64,000 bases of DNA, taken from the NCBI RefSeq assembly GCF_019599505.1, contig NZ_RKLT01000016.1:5903-69902 (forward strand). The letters run 5' to 3'. The translations under genes and the position numbers were made by a program. This document shows positions 9,058 through 18,338 of the stretch, piece after piece. A model generated the notes under the pieces. The model made no database searches. It had not been told where the DNA came from and worked only from the letters and a program-made list of their open reading frames with translations. This stretch comes from Haloarcula nitratireducens. GTDB taxonomy: Archaea; Halobacteriota; Halobacteria; Halobacteriales; Haloarculaceae. How positions within the stretch are numbered: the first letter of the stretch is position 1; the number at the start of each line of letters is the position of its first letter.

Positions 9058-10215
9058 TCAGAACAACCCTGAGACAGATGGGCTGCCAGCTTGCAACTTA
9101 TCAGCTAACACTGACCTGAGAATCTCTCGGTCTCGGGCGAGATCATACTCTCTGTAGGCCCCATTGCCCCGTCCCTCATTGTGAGCGGTGTATTCTACGA
9201 GTTCAGTATCGATTAGCCTATTTAGCCGCTCTTGAATGCGACGTTTGCTTCGTGGTTCTGTCTCAAGACCTGCTGTACTACTAAGTGTCGACGAATATTC
9301 CTCGTACACGCGTGCAGTCCTCACAGGAAGTTCTCCCCCAGCGCCCAATTCGAGTAGCGAGTACAGCACCAGACGGCTCTGTGTATCAAGCTTGCTGATG
9401 CGTTCCTCAATCTCCACACGCTCAGTCGATTCTTTAGCTGATTGAATGTGACGGCCACGGACCCGGTCGGCCCGTTCATTACTCGCGATGGCGGTCCCTT
9501 CACGGAGCAGTTGAAGGGCATACTGTGCGTCACCGTCGCGTTCGCTACCATATGCGGCACAGAGGGGGATAACCTCCGGCGCGATCGGCTGATTCGATAG
9601 CGAAGTCTCGGTCCACTCTTCAAGTAGACTTCGGAGCTCAGCCATGGTGTACTGGTGAAATCCCACCACTGAGTGGGCCGGCCATGCATCCCCGCCGAGT
9701 TGGTCCGCCATCTTCGCATCGTCTGCGATACCGACGACACCCGTGTTATTTTGGCGAGCCAGTTCTCCGAGTGCATCGACGCTGTCGAGTGCATCAATAC
9801 TGTCGAATACCAGTACCGTCGGCTCTGCTCGCGACGCAATTTCCGTCTCGAGCGTCATCCGAACGCGGTCGAACGTGTACCCCGTTTCGGAGAGAGTGTT
9901 CTCGTCAGACCGAAACTCGTTGACCGTCCGAACGAGTGTCCGATAGAGCGTCTCTGCCGACGCACAGTCGATGATGATGGTTGTGAAGTTCTCTCGGTCG
10001 CCGATTTCGTCAAGTCCGCGGCGGACTAGCGTGGTCTTCCCGGATCCTTCCGGTCCGACCACGAAAGAGATTTCCTCACCTTCGGCAACAGTCTGTTGTA
10101 ATGCTGTTTTCAGCTCCTCATACTCCTGTTTCCGTTCGATCGCTGCGTCGACTTCCTCGGCAGGAAGTCCACCCCGTCTTCTGTAAATTTCCGTATTGGC
10201 ATCAAATAGGGACAT
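9058..10215 (-). CDS. Orc1/Cdc6-like AAA+ ATPase (short)
   Basis: With the ATG at 10215 the protein has 385 residues. Walker A is GPEGSGKT (54-61) and Walker B VLVFDSID (about 133-140), where the usual DE pair is DS. A C-terminal winged-helix region follows (about 290-375). This order matches Orc1/Cdc6 initiators of haloarchaea, which often encode many divergent paralogues; this one is shorter than the chromosome-type copy at 58919 and has little sequence in common with it outside the motifs. No ORB-like elements or GGGGGG-terminated repeats are seen beside it, so I doubt that it drives an active origin here. It is divergently arranged with the amidase gene at 10313 and could have a regulatory role instead. 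Confidence 0.75.
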   Translation of the reverse strand: MSLFDANTEIYRRRGGLPAEEVDAAIERKQEYEELKTALQQTVAEGEEISFVVGPEGSGKTTLVRRGLDEIGDRENFTTIIIDCASAETLYRTLVRTVNEFRSDENTLSETGYTFDRVRMTLETEIASRAEPTVLVFDSIDALDSVDALGELARQNNTGVVGIADDAKMADQLGGDAWPAHSVVGFHQYTMAELRSLLEEWTETSLSNQPIAPEVIPLCAAYGSERDGDAQYALQLLREGTAIASNERADRVRGRHIQSAKESTERVEIEERISKLDTQSRLVLYSLLELGAGGELPVRTARVYEEYSSTLSSTAGLETEPRSKRRIQERLNRLIDTELVEYTAHNEGRGNGAYREYDLARDREILRSVLADKLQAGSPSVSGLF

Positions 10216-10312
10216 ACGCACTTATACAGCCGCCTTTACCAAAAAACCATTGCGTCTTCGGAACCCTTCTAACACGCCCAAAATTAATGCGCCTTGGGAA
10301 AGACTGGCAAAT
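10216..10312. promoter_or_regulatory. Divergent promoter region, Orc-like gene and amidase 1
   Basis: The 97 bases between two divergent starts. On the minus strand a T-rich stretch TTTTTGGTAAAGG lies about 25 bases before the ATG at 10215, fitting a TATA-like element and a leaderless transcript. On the plus strand AAAATTAATGCG lies about 30 bases before the ATG at 10313. Both are inferred by position only. Confidence 0.45.
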
Positions 10313-11818
10313 ATGGCACATGATCCCACTGCGGAAACAATCGCCACGCTCGCAGAAGATCTCGGGATGAGCGTTACCCCCGCTGAAGCGGAAGATTACG
10401 CACACTTGATAGAGACAACGCTTGCGGACTACGATGAAATCCGCAAAATGGCCGAGCCGGCGGCTCCGCCTGAAGAGAAACGGTACGCTCGCTCCGATTC
10501 GGGCCGTCGTCCCACCGAGGATGAAGACCCCTACAATGCATGGATTTCACGGACAGAGGTGATAGGTGCCGACGAGGGAGTGCTCTCGGATGCACGTGTT
10601 GGTCTCAAGGATAATATCGCACTCGCTGGTGTCGAGATGACGTGCGGATCGACGTTCCTCAAGGGGTACGTCCCTAGCATCACGGCAACCGTCGTGCATC
10701 GGCTCCTTGACGAAGGTGCGACGATTGTCGGGAAGAACAATATGGACAGCTTCGGGTTTTCGTCGTCTGGTGATTTGTCCGATTTCGGTGCAGTTCGAAA
10801 TCCTGCCGACAAAGCGTATCTCGCCGGCGGCTCTTCGAGTGGCTGTGCAGCCGCGCTCGCTGCGGACGAAATCGATATTGCATTAGGGTGTGATCAGGGC
10901 GGATCTATCTGCGTCCCAGCGGCCAACTGTGGCGTCGTCGGCCTCCGTCCCACGACCGGTCTGGTGCCCTATACAGGCATCTTTCCTATTGAGCGGACTA
11001 TCGACCATGTTGGCCCAATGGCCCAGCGCGTAGCGGATGTTGCGGTCACACTCGACGTAATCGCCGGCCGGGACGGATTGGACGCTCGACAGCCCTCGGA
11101 TCTCAGGACAGAATCATACACCGAGGCTCTCGGGAAAGACGTCTCCGGAATGACGGTCGCTCTGCTTGAGGAGGGATTCGATCATCCCGAGAGCAAAGCC
11201 GCAGTGACAGATGCTGTTGACTCCGCCGTCGAACTGCTAGAGAGCCTCGGAGTCGAAGTAAAGCGGCTTTCCGTTCCAATCCACAACCGCGCCCCGGCGG
11301 TTGCGTGGCTGATCTGGGGATACGGGAGTCTGCATGTATTCAAGCAAGCAGGACAGGTTCCTCAACACGACGGCTGGTACGACACTGACCTCAAACGTAT
11401 CTTCTCGAAGTGTCGAGCTGCTGTAGACACGCTCCCGCCAATGGTCAAGGCGACCCTCTTGGCGATGGAATATATCGATCAGCGGCACAACGCCCTCTAC
11501 GGAAAGGCCAAAAACATTGGTCAGTCCATCACTCGCCGCTATGACGATGCCCTCGAAGAGGTGGACGCGTTCATACTGCCGACGACGCCCGGGAAGCCGC
11601 TTGGAGTGAATCCGGAATTGGACCGAATTGAGCGGATTATCCGAACGTTCCCACCGAACAAGAACACGTGCCCGTTCGCGGTTACCGGTCACCCCACGCT
11701 CACAGTACCCTGTGGAACGGTTGACGGGCTTCCCATCGGGATGATGTTGGTCGGATCGCAGTTCGACGAGTCGACAATCCTGTCAATCGCGGACGCCTAC
11801 GAACGCCACTCTTCGTAG
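10313..11818 (+). CDS. Amidase (amidase signature family) 1
   Basis: 501 residues from the ATG at 10313; a frame extends 39 codons further up, but that part overlaps the divergent promoter. The amidase-signature triad is complete: Lys99 in GLKDNIALAGVEMTCGS, cis-Ser174 in GGSSSG, nucleophile Ser198 in CDQGGSI. The spacings of 75 and 24 residues match those of fatty acid amide hydrolase (142/217/241). The residue after GGSI is Cys instead of the usual Arg. The N-terminal helical extension and the KDNIALAGV context resemble nitrile-pathway amidases rather than GatA. It hydrolyses an amide to acid and ammonia; the substrate is unknown. It sits just before an ABC importer ATPase gene and has a sister at 13016, suggesting that the imported compound is the substrate. 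Confidence 0.9.
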   Translation: MAHDPTAETIATLAEDLGMSVTPAEAEDYAHLIETTLADYDEIRKMAEPAAPPEEKRYARSDSGRRPTEDEDPYNAWISRTEVIGADEGVLSDARVGLKDNIALAGVEMTCGSTFLKGYVPSITATVVHRLLDEGATIVGKNNMDSFGFSSSGDLSDFGAVRNPADKAYLAGGSSSGCAAALAADEIDIALGCDQGGSICVPAANCGVVGLRPTTGLVPYTGIFPIERTIDHVGPMAQRVADVAVTLDVIAGRDGLDARQPSDLRTESYTEALGKDVSGMTVALLEEGFDHPESKAAVTDAVDSAVELLESLGVEVKRLSVPIHNRAPAVAWLIWGYGSLHVFKQAGQVPQHDGWYDTDLKRIFSKCRAAVDTLPPMVKATLLAMEYIDQRHNALYGKAKNIGQSITRRYDDALEEVDAFILPTTPGKPLGVNPELDRIERIIRTFPPNKNTCPFAVTGHPTLTVPCGTVDGLPIGMMLVGSQFDESTILSIADAYERHSS

Positions 11819-11849
11819 TGGTGACGTGAACGGCACTGGATACCGGGGA

Positions 11850-11887
11850 AACATTTAACAATCATAACAGTAGGACATTATCAATAG
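11850..11887 (+). promoter_or_regulatory. TATA-like promoter of the ABC/amidase operon
   Basis: ACATTTAACA at 11851-11860 lies 30 bases before the ATG at 11888 inside an AT-rich stretch, the normal position for a haloarchaeal promoter with a very short leader. Confidence 0.5.
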
Positions 11888-13000
11888 ATGGCACAGATAG
11901 AACTCGACGGTATCAGCAAGCACTATGGCGACTTAGAGGCGGTAAGCGGCGTCTCTACGACAGTCGAGGATGGAGAGCTCCTTTGTCTGCTCGGCCCAAG
12001 CGGCTGTGGCAAGTCCACAACGCTACGGATGATCGGCGGCCTAGAAATGCCGACCGAGGGAACGGTCAGACTCAATGGCGAAGACATCACTAACGTTCCG
12101 CCATACGACAGAGACACCTCGATTGTCTTCCAGAACTGGGAACTGTTTCCTCACAAATCCGTTCTTGAAAACGTAGCCTTCGGGCTCAAGATGAGCGACA
12201 TCGGAACCGAAGAGAGACATGAACGAGCCGAGGAACTCCTAGAACGAGTTGAGATGAGTGGCTATGGTTCGCATGACCCAACCGATCTCTCGGGCGGACA
12301 AAAACAGCGGGTCGCACTTGCTCGGTCTCTTGCTGTTGATCCATCAGTACTCCTTCTGGATGAACCACTCTCAAATCTGGACAAGCGACTCCGGGAACAG
12401 ATGGAGATCCATCTCAAGGAAATCCACGAGGAGTTCGATAAAACGTTCATCTACGTCACTCACAACCAAGATGAAGCCTTCACGCTTGCCGATCGAATCG
12501 GCATTATGAACAATGGCCAACTCGTCCAAGTGGGCGATCCGATGGCGGTCTATCAGAACCCGACGAACCGTTTCACCGAGGAGTTCCTCGGCGATACGAA
12601 CTTTGTCGAGGGACAGGTGTCGGACTCTGGCGGAGAGCTACGGGTAAAGACCGGATTCGGTGTTTCAATACCACTCTCAGGAGAGACGGCTGTCGCTCCA
12701 GGTGACACGATTCACCTCTCGCTCCGCCCAGAGTTTCTGACGCTTTCGCCGTCAGACGACCAGCAGGCGACGCCCGTGGCAGCAACTGATGGCGGCCACA
12801 CAGTCAGGGGAACGCTCGAAGATATCCTATATCAGGGCTCAACCATCCGTTACTCGGTGTCGGTTTCAGGAACATCTCTGTTCGTCGAGCGCCACGTCGG
12901 CGACCGACTCGAATTCTCAACGGGAGATAGCGTTCAACTTCAGTGGGATACCGACGACGTACTACTTTTCCGCGCTGACGGAAAGAAACTTGAGGGGTAA
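11888..13000 (+). CDS. ABC transporter ATP-binding protein, spermidine/putrescine type
   Basis: 370 residues. Walker A GPSGCGKST (36-44), signature LSGGQKQRVAL (134-144), Walker B LLLDEP (155-160) and the switch His in YVTHNQDEA mark a CUT/PotA-type importer ATPase. The C-terminal 130 residues form a TOBE-like regulatory domain (VRGTLEDILYQGSTIRYSV). It powers uptake through the two membrane proteins encoded at 15819 and 16717, with the lipoprotein at 14604 as substrate binder. The gene is separated from amidase 2 by only 15 bases. PotA is the closest family description, but related ATPases also serve iron and sulfate importers, so the substrate is assigned mostly from the partner proteins. 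Confidence 0.92.
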   Translation: MAQIELDGISKHYGDLEAVSGVSTTVEDGELLCLLGPSGCGKSTTLRMIGGLEMPTEGTVRLNGEDITNVPPYDRDTSIVFQNWELFPHKSVLENVAFGLKMSDIGTEERHERAEELLERVEMSGYGSHDPTDLSGGQKQRVALARSLAVDPSVLLLDEPLSNLDKRLREQMEIHLKEIHEEFDKTFIYVTHNQDEAFTLADRIGIMNNGQLVQVGDPMAVYQNPTNRFTEEFLGDTNFVEGQVSDSGGELRVKTGFGVSIPLSGETAVAPGDTIHLSLRPEFLTLSPSDDQQATPVAATDGGHTVRGTLEDILYQGSTIRYSVSVSGTSLFVERHVGDRLEFSTGDSVQLQWDTDDVLLFRADGKKLEG

Positions 13001-13015
13001 CATATCGTTCCTGCT

Positions 13016-14545
13016 ATGACATTCGAACTTCCACCTGCAGACGACCTTCGTGAGATAGCAAATCAACTGGCTCTCGACATCTCGACCGCCGATATGGAAT
13101 ACTATCGGACTGTGGTCGAGGAGTCACTCGACGAATTGGAGCAAGTTCACGAACTGGAATCGCCGTCGCTTCCACCAACCCAACGCCAGTTTGGGACGGA
13201 CCGGTCGAGCTACCAACCAGATAAAAGCGAGAACCCACACAACGCGTGGATTACGCGGTGTGACGTCGCAGCCGATGTCAGCGGCCCCCTTGATGGGACT
13301 ACCATCGGGCTGAAAGATAGCATCGCGCTCGCTGGCGTTGAAATGACGTGTGGATCAAGTCTGCTTGAAGGATACACACCCGAAATAGATGCGACCGTCG
13401 TGAGCCGGTTGCTCGCGGCTGGTGCACGAATAACGGGCAAGTGCAATATGGAGAACTTCGCGTTCTCTGCATCAAGTGAGACCTCTGATTTCGGAGCCGT
13501 CACTAATCCCGCGGCTCCGATGCGTATCGCCGGTGGCTCTTCCAGCGGAAGCGCCGCCGCCGTCGCGGGCGAGGAAGTCGACGTTGCACTCGGCTGTGAT
13601 CAGGGCGCTTCGATTCGTGTACCGGCGGCTTGCTGTGGGATCATCGGGCTCGATCCGACAACGGGGCTCGTCCCGTACACTGGTATCTTTCCAATGGACC
13701 CGACGATCGATAGCGTTGGGCCGATGGCTCGAACCGTTCGGGAGGTTGCTGAAGTCTTAGACGTGATTGCCGGAGTCGACGGCCTCGACCCAAGACAAGG
13801 ACCTGCCGTACAGACAAGCGACTACACCGCTACACTCGACGACAACGTGGGAGATCTGGAAATCGGTGTCCTGAACGAGGGGTTTGAGGGGGACGCCACG
13901 GACGACCGAGTCGTTGAGGCAGTTCAAGACGCGGTGGACACCTACGAGCGTCTCGGTGCCGAGACGACAGCTGTCTCTGTCCCTCTCCACCACGACGCCG
14001 TCTCGATTGGGTTCACTATTTGGGCATATGGTGCACTCCAAGCCTTCACGAACGGGGGTCAGGGTGTGCATCACGATGGATGGTACGACACTGACCTGAT
14101 GACCGCGTTCGCAGAGCGCCGCAGCACTTGCGCTGACGGACTCTCTGAGGAGGGGAAAGCGACACTGATAGCGATGCAGCACCTGGCCGACCGGCACGGC
14201 GGCGCAACGTACGGTCGGGCTCAGAACCTCCGCTTTCGACTCAAACGCGAATTCGATGAACTATTGTCAACCGTCGACGTCTTAGCATTACCGACGATGC
14301 CCATCCTGCCTTTTGAACGCAGAGACGATATTCCGGAGGTAGAGCGCACACGTCGGACGATTACGCTCTGTCGGAATACCGCGACATCGTCGCTTACGAA
14401 ACACCCCTCGATTTCCATTCCCTACGGATCCATTGACGGCGTTCCCGTTGGCGTATTACTCATCGCAGACCATTACGATGAACAAACCCTGTTGAAGACC
14501 GCAGCCGCGTTACAGGAAACGGCTACCGAGACTCCCCAATTGTGA
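13016..14545 (+). CDS. Amidase (amidase signature family) 2
   Basis: 509 residues, clearly a paralogue of the 10313 product (same architecture and many identical blocks, including IALAGVEMTCGS and TGLVPYTGIFP). Triad Lys100, cis-Ser175, Ser199 with the same 75/24 spacing. The nucleophile motif is DQGASIRVPA: Gly to Ala beside the serine, but with the usual Arg, the reverse of amidase 1, so the two may differ in substrate. It starts 15 bases after the ABC ATPase gene and is followed by the binding-protein gene, i.e. it is inside the importer cluster. Predicted cytoplasmic hydrolysis of an imported amide. Confidence 0.9.
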   Translation: MTFELPPADDLREIANQLALDISTADMEYYRTVVEESLDELEQVHELESPSLPPTQRQFGTDRSSYQPDKSENPHNAWITRCDVAADVSGPLDGTTIGLKDSIALAGVEMTCGSSLLEGYTPEIDATVVSRLLAAGARITGKCNMENFAFSASSETSDFGAVTNPAAPMRIAGGSSSGSAAAVAGEEVDVALGCDQGASIRVPAACCGIIGLDPTTGLVPYTGIFPMDPTIDSVGPMARTVREVAEVLDVIAGVDGLDPRQGPAVQTSDYTATLDDNVGDLEIGVLNEGFEGDATDDRVVEAVQDAVDTYERLGAETTAVSVPLHHDAVSIGFTIWAYGALQAFTNGGQGVHHDGWYDTDLMTAFAERRSTCADGLSEEGKATLIAMQHLADRHGGATYGRAQNLRFRLKREFDELLSTVDVLALPTMPILPFERRDDIPEVERTRRTITLCRNTATSSLTKHPSISIPYGSIDGVPVGVLLIADHYDEQTLLKTAAALQETATETPQL

Positions 14546-14569
14546 GCCACTATAAATGATTGGCACCCC

Positions 14570-14603
14570 AAAATATTTTAACGATAGCTACAATTCACGG
14601 ACT
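14570..14603 (+). promoter_or_regulatory. Internal promoter before the binding-protein gene
   Basis: AAATATTTTAACG at 14571-14583 is centred 26 bases before the ATG at 14604, the distance expected for a leaderless haloarchaeal transcript. This suggests that the binding protein and permeases can be made separately from, and probably in excess of, the upstream genes. It also argues for the start at 14604 rather than 14556, which lies upstream of the box. Confidence 0.55.
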
Positions 14604-15815
14604 ATGCGGAATAGTAGCACGGTCTCTGAGTCAAAGCGTACGGACGGATCGAGTGACCGCGTTAACCGCAGAAAAGTTCTCGCCGCTACGGCTGGCCTTT
14701 CTGCGACGGCGCTGGCCGGCTGTGTTGGAGGTGGACCGTCACAGGGCGGAGAAGAAGGGAACGCAACCGACGAAACAACTGAGGGGTCGCAAGGATCCGG
14801 CGACGCAACAACCACGAGCGGTGAATACCCCGATTACTCCGGAAACACCCTCACTGTCGCGACGTGGGCAGGCATCTATGCGGAGGCATTCGAAAAGTCC
14901 GTCGCGCGGATGTTCGAGGAACGGACCGGTGCGAACGTTGAAGTTGCTCCCGCCGGCGGGAGTATCTTAACCGAAATCCAGAGCGCGCCGGAGGATAATC
15001 CCCCGTATGATATCGCAGCCGCGGAAGGGTTCTTCTATTGGCAGGGTCGTAACGAGAACCTCTTCCAAGAGATCGATACCTCCAAAATCTCGAACCTGGA
15101 TAACGTGTACTCGTACCTGAAGGACCTCCGTGGAACGAAGTACGGAGTCCCGACGGACGGATCGCTGGAAGGAATCGTCTATAACACCAATGTTGGCTGG
15201 GAACCAACCACGTGGACCGACCTGCTCTCTGATAAACAGGGAACCGACCGAATCGGGTTCGAAGGGGCCTGGTACATCTACCCGATGGAAGTGGCGGCCG
15301 TCTCGCTTGATAATAAAACCGGAATTCAGGAACTCTACGACGAGCAGTCTCACCAAGCGGTTCTTGATCGGCTCCGAGAGTTCGGTCAAAACGTGGAGCT
15401 CTGGACCGGATCGTTCGCCGAGATTGAAACAAGCCTCAAACAGGGTATCATCAACTTCTCGATGTGGTACTCCGGGATGGGCAATGCCGCCGCGTCCCAG
15501 CAGGAGCAACTCGGATTCGTGACCCCGGATAAGACTGCTGGCTACCTTGATCACTACTGTCCAGTCCGGGGATCCGAGAAAACACAAATGGCTCATGACT
15601 TCCTCAACCATATGATCGATCCGGCGGTTCAATCGGAGTGGGCGAAGACCGGTTACGTCTTCACGACCAACAAAGAGGCGACGTACCCAGAACAGACGAA
15701 AAGTCAGTATCCCAGCAGCAATTCGGAATGGAAACAAGTCAGTATCGCTGACTTCACCAAACTAAGCGAGTACTCCTCGATGTTCTCGAGCAAGTTCCAA
15801 GAGATCAAGGGATAA
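14604..15815 (+). CDS. ABC substrate-binding lipoprotein, PotD/PotF-like
   Basis: 403 residues from the ATG at 14604. The N terminus has a Tat signal NRRKVLAATAGLSATALAGC; the cysteine (about residue 40) is a lipobox, so it is exported folded and lipid-anchored. A Gly/Ser/Thr-rich spacer precedes the binding domain, which opens with LTVATWAGIYAEAFEKSV and contains PYDIAAAEGFFYW and YNTNVGWEPTTWTDLL, the pattern of extracellular solute-binding proteins of the spermidine/putrescine class. The permease gene follows after 3 bases. Together with two amidases the ligand may be a polyamine-like or amide-bearing nitrogen compound; that is inference from context. Confidence 0.9.
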   Translation: MRNSSTVSESKRTDGSSDRVNRRKVLAATAGLSATALAGCVGGGPSQGGEEGNATDETTEGSQGSGDATTTSGEYPDYSGNTLTVATWAGIYAEAFEKSVARMFEERTGANVEVAPAGGSILTEIQSAPEDNPPYDIAAAEGFFYWQGRNENLFQEIDTSKISNLDNVYSYLKDLRGTKYGVPTDGSLEGIVYNTNVGWEPTTWTDLLSDKQGTDRIGFEGAWYIYPMEVAAVSLDNKTGIQELYDEQSHQAVLDRLREFGQNVELWTGSFAEIETSLKQGIINFSMWYSGMGNAAASQQEQLGFVTPDKTAGYLDHYCPVRGSEKTQMAHDFLNHMIDPAVQSEWAKTGYVFTTNKEATYPEQTKSQYPSSNSEWKQVSIADFTKLSEYSSMFSSKFQEIKG

Positions 15816-15818
15816 CGT

Positions 15819-16727
15819 ATGGGAGCTACCGAACAAACGAGTGCCCCCACTGTGCTGGAAACGCTTCGAGAGCGAGTATACCGTCCGGAGTTGCTCGTCG
15901 CGCCACTAGTAGTCTTCGAGCTGGCGTTCTTCGTCGTGCCACTGATTATGCTCGTTCGCGTCTCGCTCCTCGAGCAGACCACGTCGGGAGCCTACGTCGC
16001 GGGGACGCTCACGCTAGCAAATTATCAGGAAGTACTCTTCTCGAGCCACTTCCAGGACATCTTGTTTTTCTCGTTCAAATTCGCGATTCTGGTTACCACC
16101 ATCGCGACGGTCCTGAGTGTCTTCTTCGCGTACGCCATTTGGCGGGCAGACGGCATACTGAAGAACGCGCTCCTGTTTATCGTCGTGGTGACACTACTTA
16201 CGACGCTTGTAGTTCGGCTCTTCTCTATCCTAATTATTCTCTCACCGAACGGTCCACTCAATCAGTTGCTGGTCGCCATCAAGGTATTGCGACAGCCCGT
16301 TTTGCTCGTGACGAACCTCTTCGGCGCGACGGTCGGGCAGGTGTACACGATCTTCCCGTACACTGTTTTGTCGATTTATAGCGTTCTCTCAATCTTAGAC
16401 TGGGCCAAGGTTGAAGCTGCTCGTGACCTCGGTGCGACTGAACTCGTCTCGTTCCGAGAAATCGTTCTCCCGCAGATTACCTCCGGGATTCTCGTCGGCG
16501 CCGTGATCAGTTTCGCTTGGTCCTTTGGAGCCTATGCCGCGCCGTTCCTCCTTGGGTCAACCAGACAGGATACCGCAGCGATGGAAGTGTACCGCCTGAT
16601 GGTCACTCGGTTCAATTGGCCGCTGGCAACGGCACTTTCGTTTGTGGTCCTCCTCGTCGTGCTCGCGTCCGTGAGCCTCCTCTTCTTCGTCTCGGACGAC
16701 AATTTGGGTGATGCCTATGGTACGTAG
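15819..16727 (+). CDS. ABC permease 1 (PotB-like)
   Basis: 302 residues with about six membrane helices. The cytoplasmic EAA loop, which docks onto the ATPase, is visible as EAARDLGATELVSFREIVLPQ. The gene begins 3 bases after the binding-protein gene and its end overlaps the next permease by 11 bases, so they are translationally coupled. PotB/PotH is the nearest family description. Confidence 0.9.
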   Translation: MGATEQTSAPTVLETLRERVYRPELLVAPLVVFELAFFVVPLIMLVRVSLLEQTTSGAYVAGTLTLANYQEVLFSSHFQDILFFSFKFAILVTTIATVLSVFFAYAIWRADGILKNALLFIVVVTLLTTLVVRLFSILIILSPNGPLNQLLVAIKVLRQPVLLVTNLFGATVGQVYTIFPYTVLSIYSVLSILDWAKVEAARDLGATELVSFREIVLPQITSGILVGAVISFAWSFGAYAAPFLLGSTRQDTAAMEVYRLMVTRFNWPLATALSFVVLLVVLASVSLLFFVSDDNLGDAYGT

Positions 16728-17520
16728 ACAAAGGGTTCAGACGGCGGCATTCCGGCTCGGGTACGGGGCAATGTTCTTACTCCTCATTGCTCCGTTAGTC
16801 GTGTTAATCACGACCTCCTTCGCTGCGTCCTCCTCGTTCCAGTTCCCGCCCCAAGGGTTCAGCCTTCAGTGGTACGCCGAGTTCGTGCAGAGCCAGACAT
16901 GGCTCACTGCGGTCAAAAACAGCGTCATCGTTGGGACGGGAACGATTCTTCTCTCGACGACGCTGTCACTCCTGGCCGCCTTCGGAGTTCGAGAGAGCGA
17001 TTCAGTGTGGATCTCGCGGCTGATTCCGCTGACGTTGATGCCGCTCTTCTTACCACCGGTTGTACTTGGAGTCGCCTTGCTGTCGTTCTTTGGGAGTTAC
17101 AACCTCCATCAGACCTACGGGAGCATCATCGTAGCCCACGCACTCTGGGCGACGCCGATCTCGTTTCTCATCATTCAGTCCGTGATGACACAGGTGAACT
17201 GGGGACTGCAGGATGCGGCGCTTGACCTTGGCGCCTCGCCTCTCCGAACTAAGTTCGAGGTGATTTTCCCGCAGATCAAACAGGGCCTCTTCGCCTCTGC
17301 CCTTATCGCGTTCATCATCAGCCTCCAAGAATTTGTCATGGCCCTGTTCCTCTCCGGCCAGGAGACGCGTACTATTCCTGTCCTCGCGTGGACCGCTATC
17401 AGCCAGATGCTAGATCCGATCGTCAACGTAATCTCGACACTGCTCATCACGCTCGTCGTCGTTGTACTCCTTCTGTCCGCGTTTTCGATCGGACTGAACC
17501 GGCTTGCTCGGCAGCTCTAA
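16717..17520 (+). CDS. ABC permease 2 (PotC-like)
   Basis: About 267 residues, six predicted helices, EAA loop seen as DAALDLGASPLRTKFEVIFPQI. Starts at 16708 (GTG), 16711 or 16717 (ATG) are all possible; I chose 16717 because a GGTG stands 6-8 bases before it and the coding part reads MVRRQRVQTAAF. It pairs with permease 1 to form the channel. This is the last gene of the cluster; the next 340 bases are AT-rich and non-coding. Confidence 0.9.
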   Translation: MVRRQRVQTAAFRLGYGAMFLLLIAPLVVLITTSFAASSSFQFPPQGFSLQWYAEFVQSQTWLTAVKNSVIVGTGTILLSTTLSLLAAFGVRESDSVWISRLIPLTLMPLFLPPVVLGVALLSFFGSYNLHQTYGSIIVAHALWATPISFLIIQSVMTQVNWGLQDAALDLGASPLRTKFEVIFPQIKQGLFASALIAFIISLQEFVMALFLSGQETRTIPVLAWTAISQMLDPIVNVISTLLITLVVVVLLLSAFSIGLNRLARQL

Positions 17521-17861
17521 TAATTTACTTATATAACTACACTTCAAATACTTAGCGTTCTTCGCTCAGCACATCTTGTATTGTGCAGATTCATCTGTCT
17601 TATTTGCTACTTTGCCATTCAAATCTGCTATATCCGATTTAAATCACTAATATTGGACGATTTGGCGATTACTTCGTATATTCTATTTCCAATCTATAGA
17701 TTTCGATACTATAACGCGGTCCGATGACACAGGATTTCGCTAGCTCTCTTTCGGCAGAACGATATCGGTCTCGGATGTTACATTCAGAACGAAGGGGCGA
17801 CGTCAGGTGCCTATACGGCGACTCCGGAGGAGTTTTTGTTTGGAGAACTGCTAGGGCAGGT
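17521..17861. other. AT-rich intergenic region
   Basis: Unusually AT-rich for this window (for example 17521-17700) between the permease stop and the deacylase start. Nothing that looks like a gene. It probably ends the importer transcript and holds the promoter of the next gene. Confidence 0.4.
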
Positions 17862-18338
17862 ATGCACCCGAGTGCCGAGCGGTTCGTCGATCGAGCCCGC
17901 GAGCAGTACGGCATCGAGATCGATGCCCACGAGTTTCCTGAAGGAACGAAGACGGCCGCCGACGCAGCCGATGCAGTTGGTTGCGAGCTCGCCCAGATTG
18001 CCAGCAGTATCGTGTTGTCCGTTGACGATGACCTCGTGGTGGTCGTAACCAGTGGTGCCAACCGCGTGAGTGAGTCGAAGGTTGCCGCCCATTTTGGCGT
18101 CCCGGAGGGGCCGGTGTCGATGGCCGACGCTGGGCGGGTCAAAAACCGGATTGGGTGGTCAATTGGCGGCGTGCCACCGTTCTGTCACGACACCGCGGTT
18201 CCCGTCCTGTTTGATGAGACTTTGACGGAGTTCGACACCGTCTGGGCGGCGGCCGGCACACCCAAGGCGGTCTTTCCGATTGCACCGTCTCGAGTTCGAG
18301 AGCTGTCGGAGGCAGCGGTACTGGACGTCGCCGAGTAG
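17862..18338 (+). CDS. YbaK/EbsC-type aminoacyl-tRNA deacylase
   Basis: 158 residues from the ATG at 17862; a longer frame from 17724 adds 46 residues of low-complexity sequence without family features, so I prefer the short form. The protein shows the YbaK/ProX layout: TKTAADAADAVGCELAQIASSIVL near the N terminus (motif with the conserved region binding the aminoacyl ester), VSESKVAAHFG, and IGGVPPFCH followed by DETL. These enzymes hydrolyse mischarged tRNA (Cys-tRNA-Pro, Ala-tRNA-Pro types) in the cytoplasm. No obvious operon partner. Confidence 0.88.
   Translation: MHPSAERFVDRAREQYGIEIDAHEFPEGTKTAADAADAVGCELAQIASSIVLSVDDDLVVVVTSGANRVSESKVAAHFGVPEGPVSMADAGRVKNRIGWSIGGVPPFCHDTAVPVLFDETLTEFDTVWAAAGTPKAVFPIAPSRVRELSEAAVLDVAE

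Noticed and set aside
8526..9157. Two small plus-strand genes
   Set aside because: First covers a hairpin repeat, second overlaps the 3' end of an opposing real gene; basic composition and no family features.
10196..10312. N-terminal extension of amidase 1
   Set aside because: Contains the divergent promoter region and basic sequence unlike the mature protein; the ATG at 10313 fits the family.
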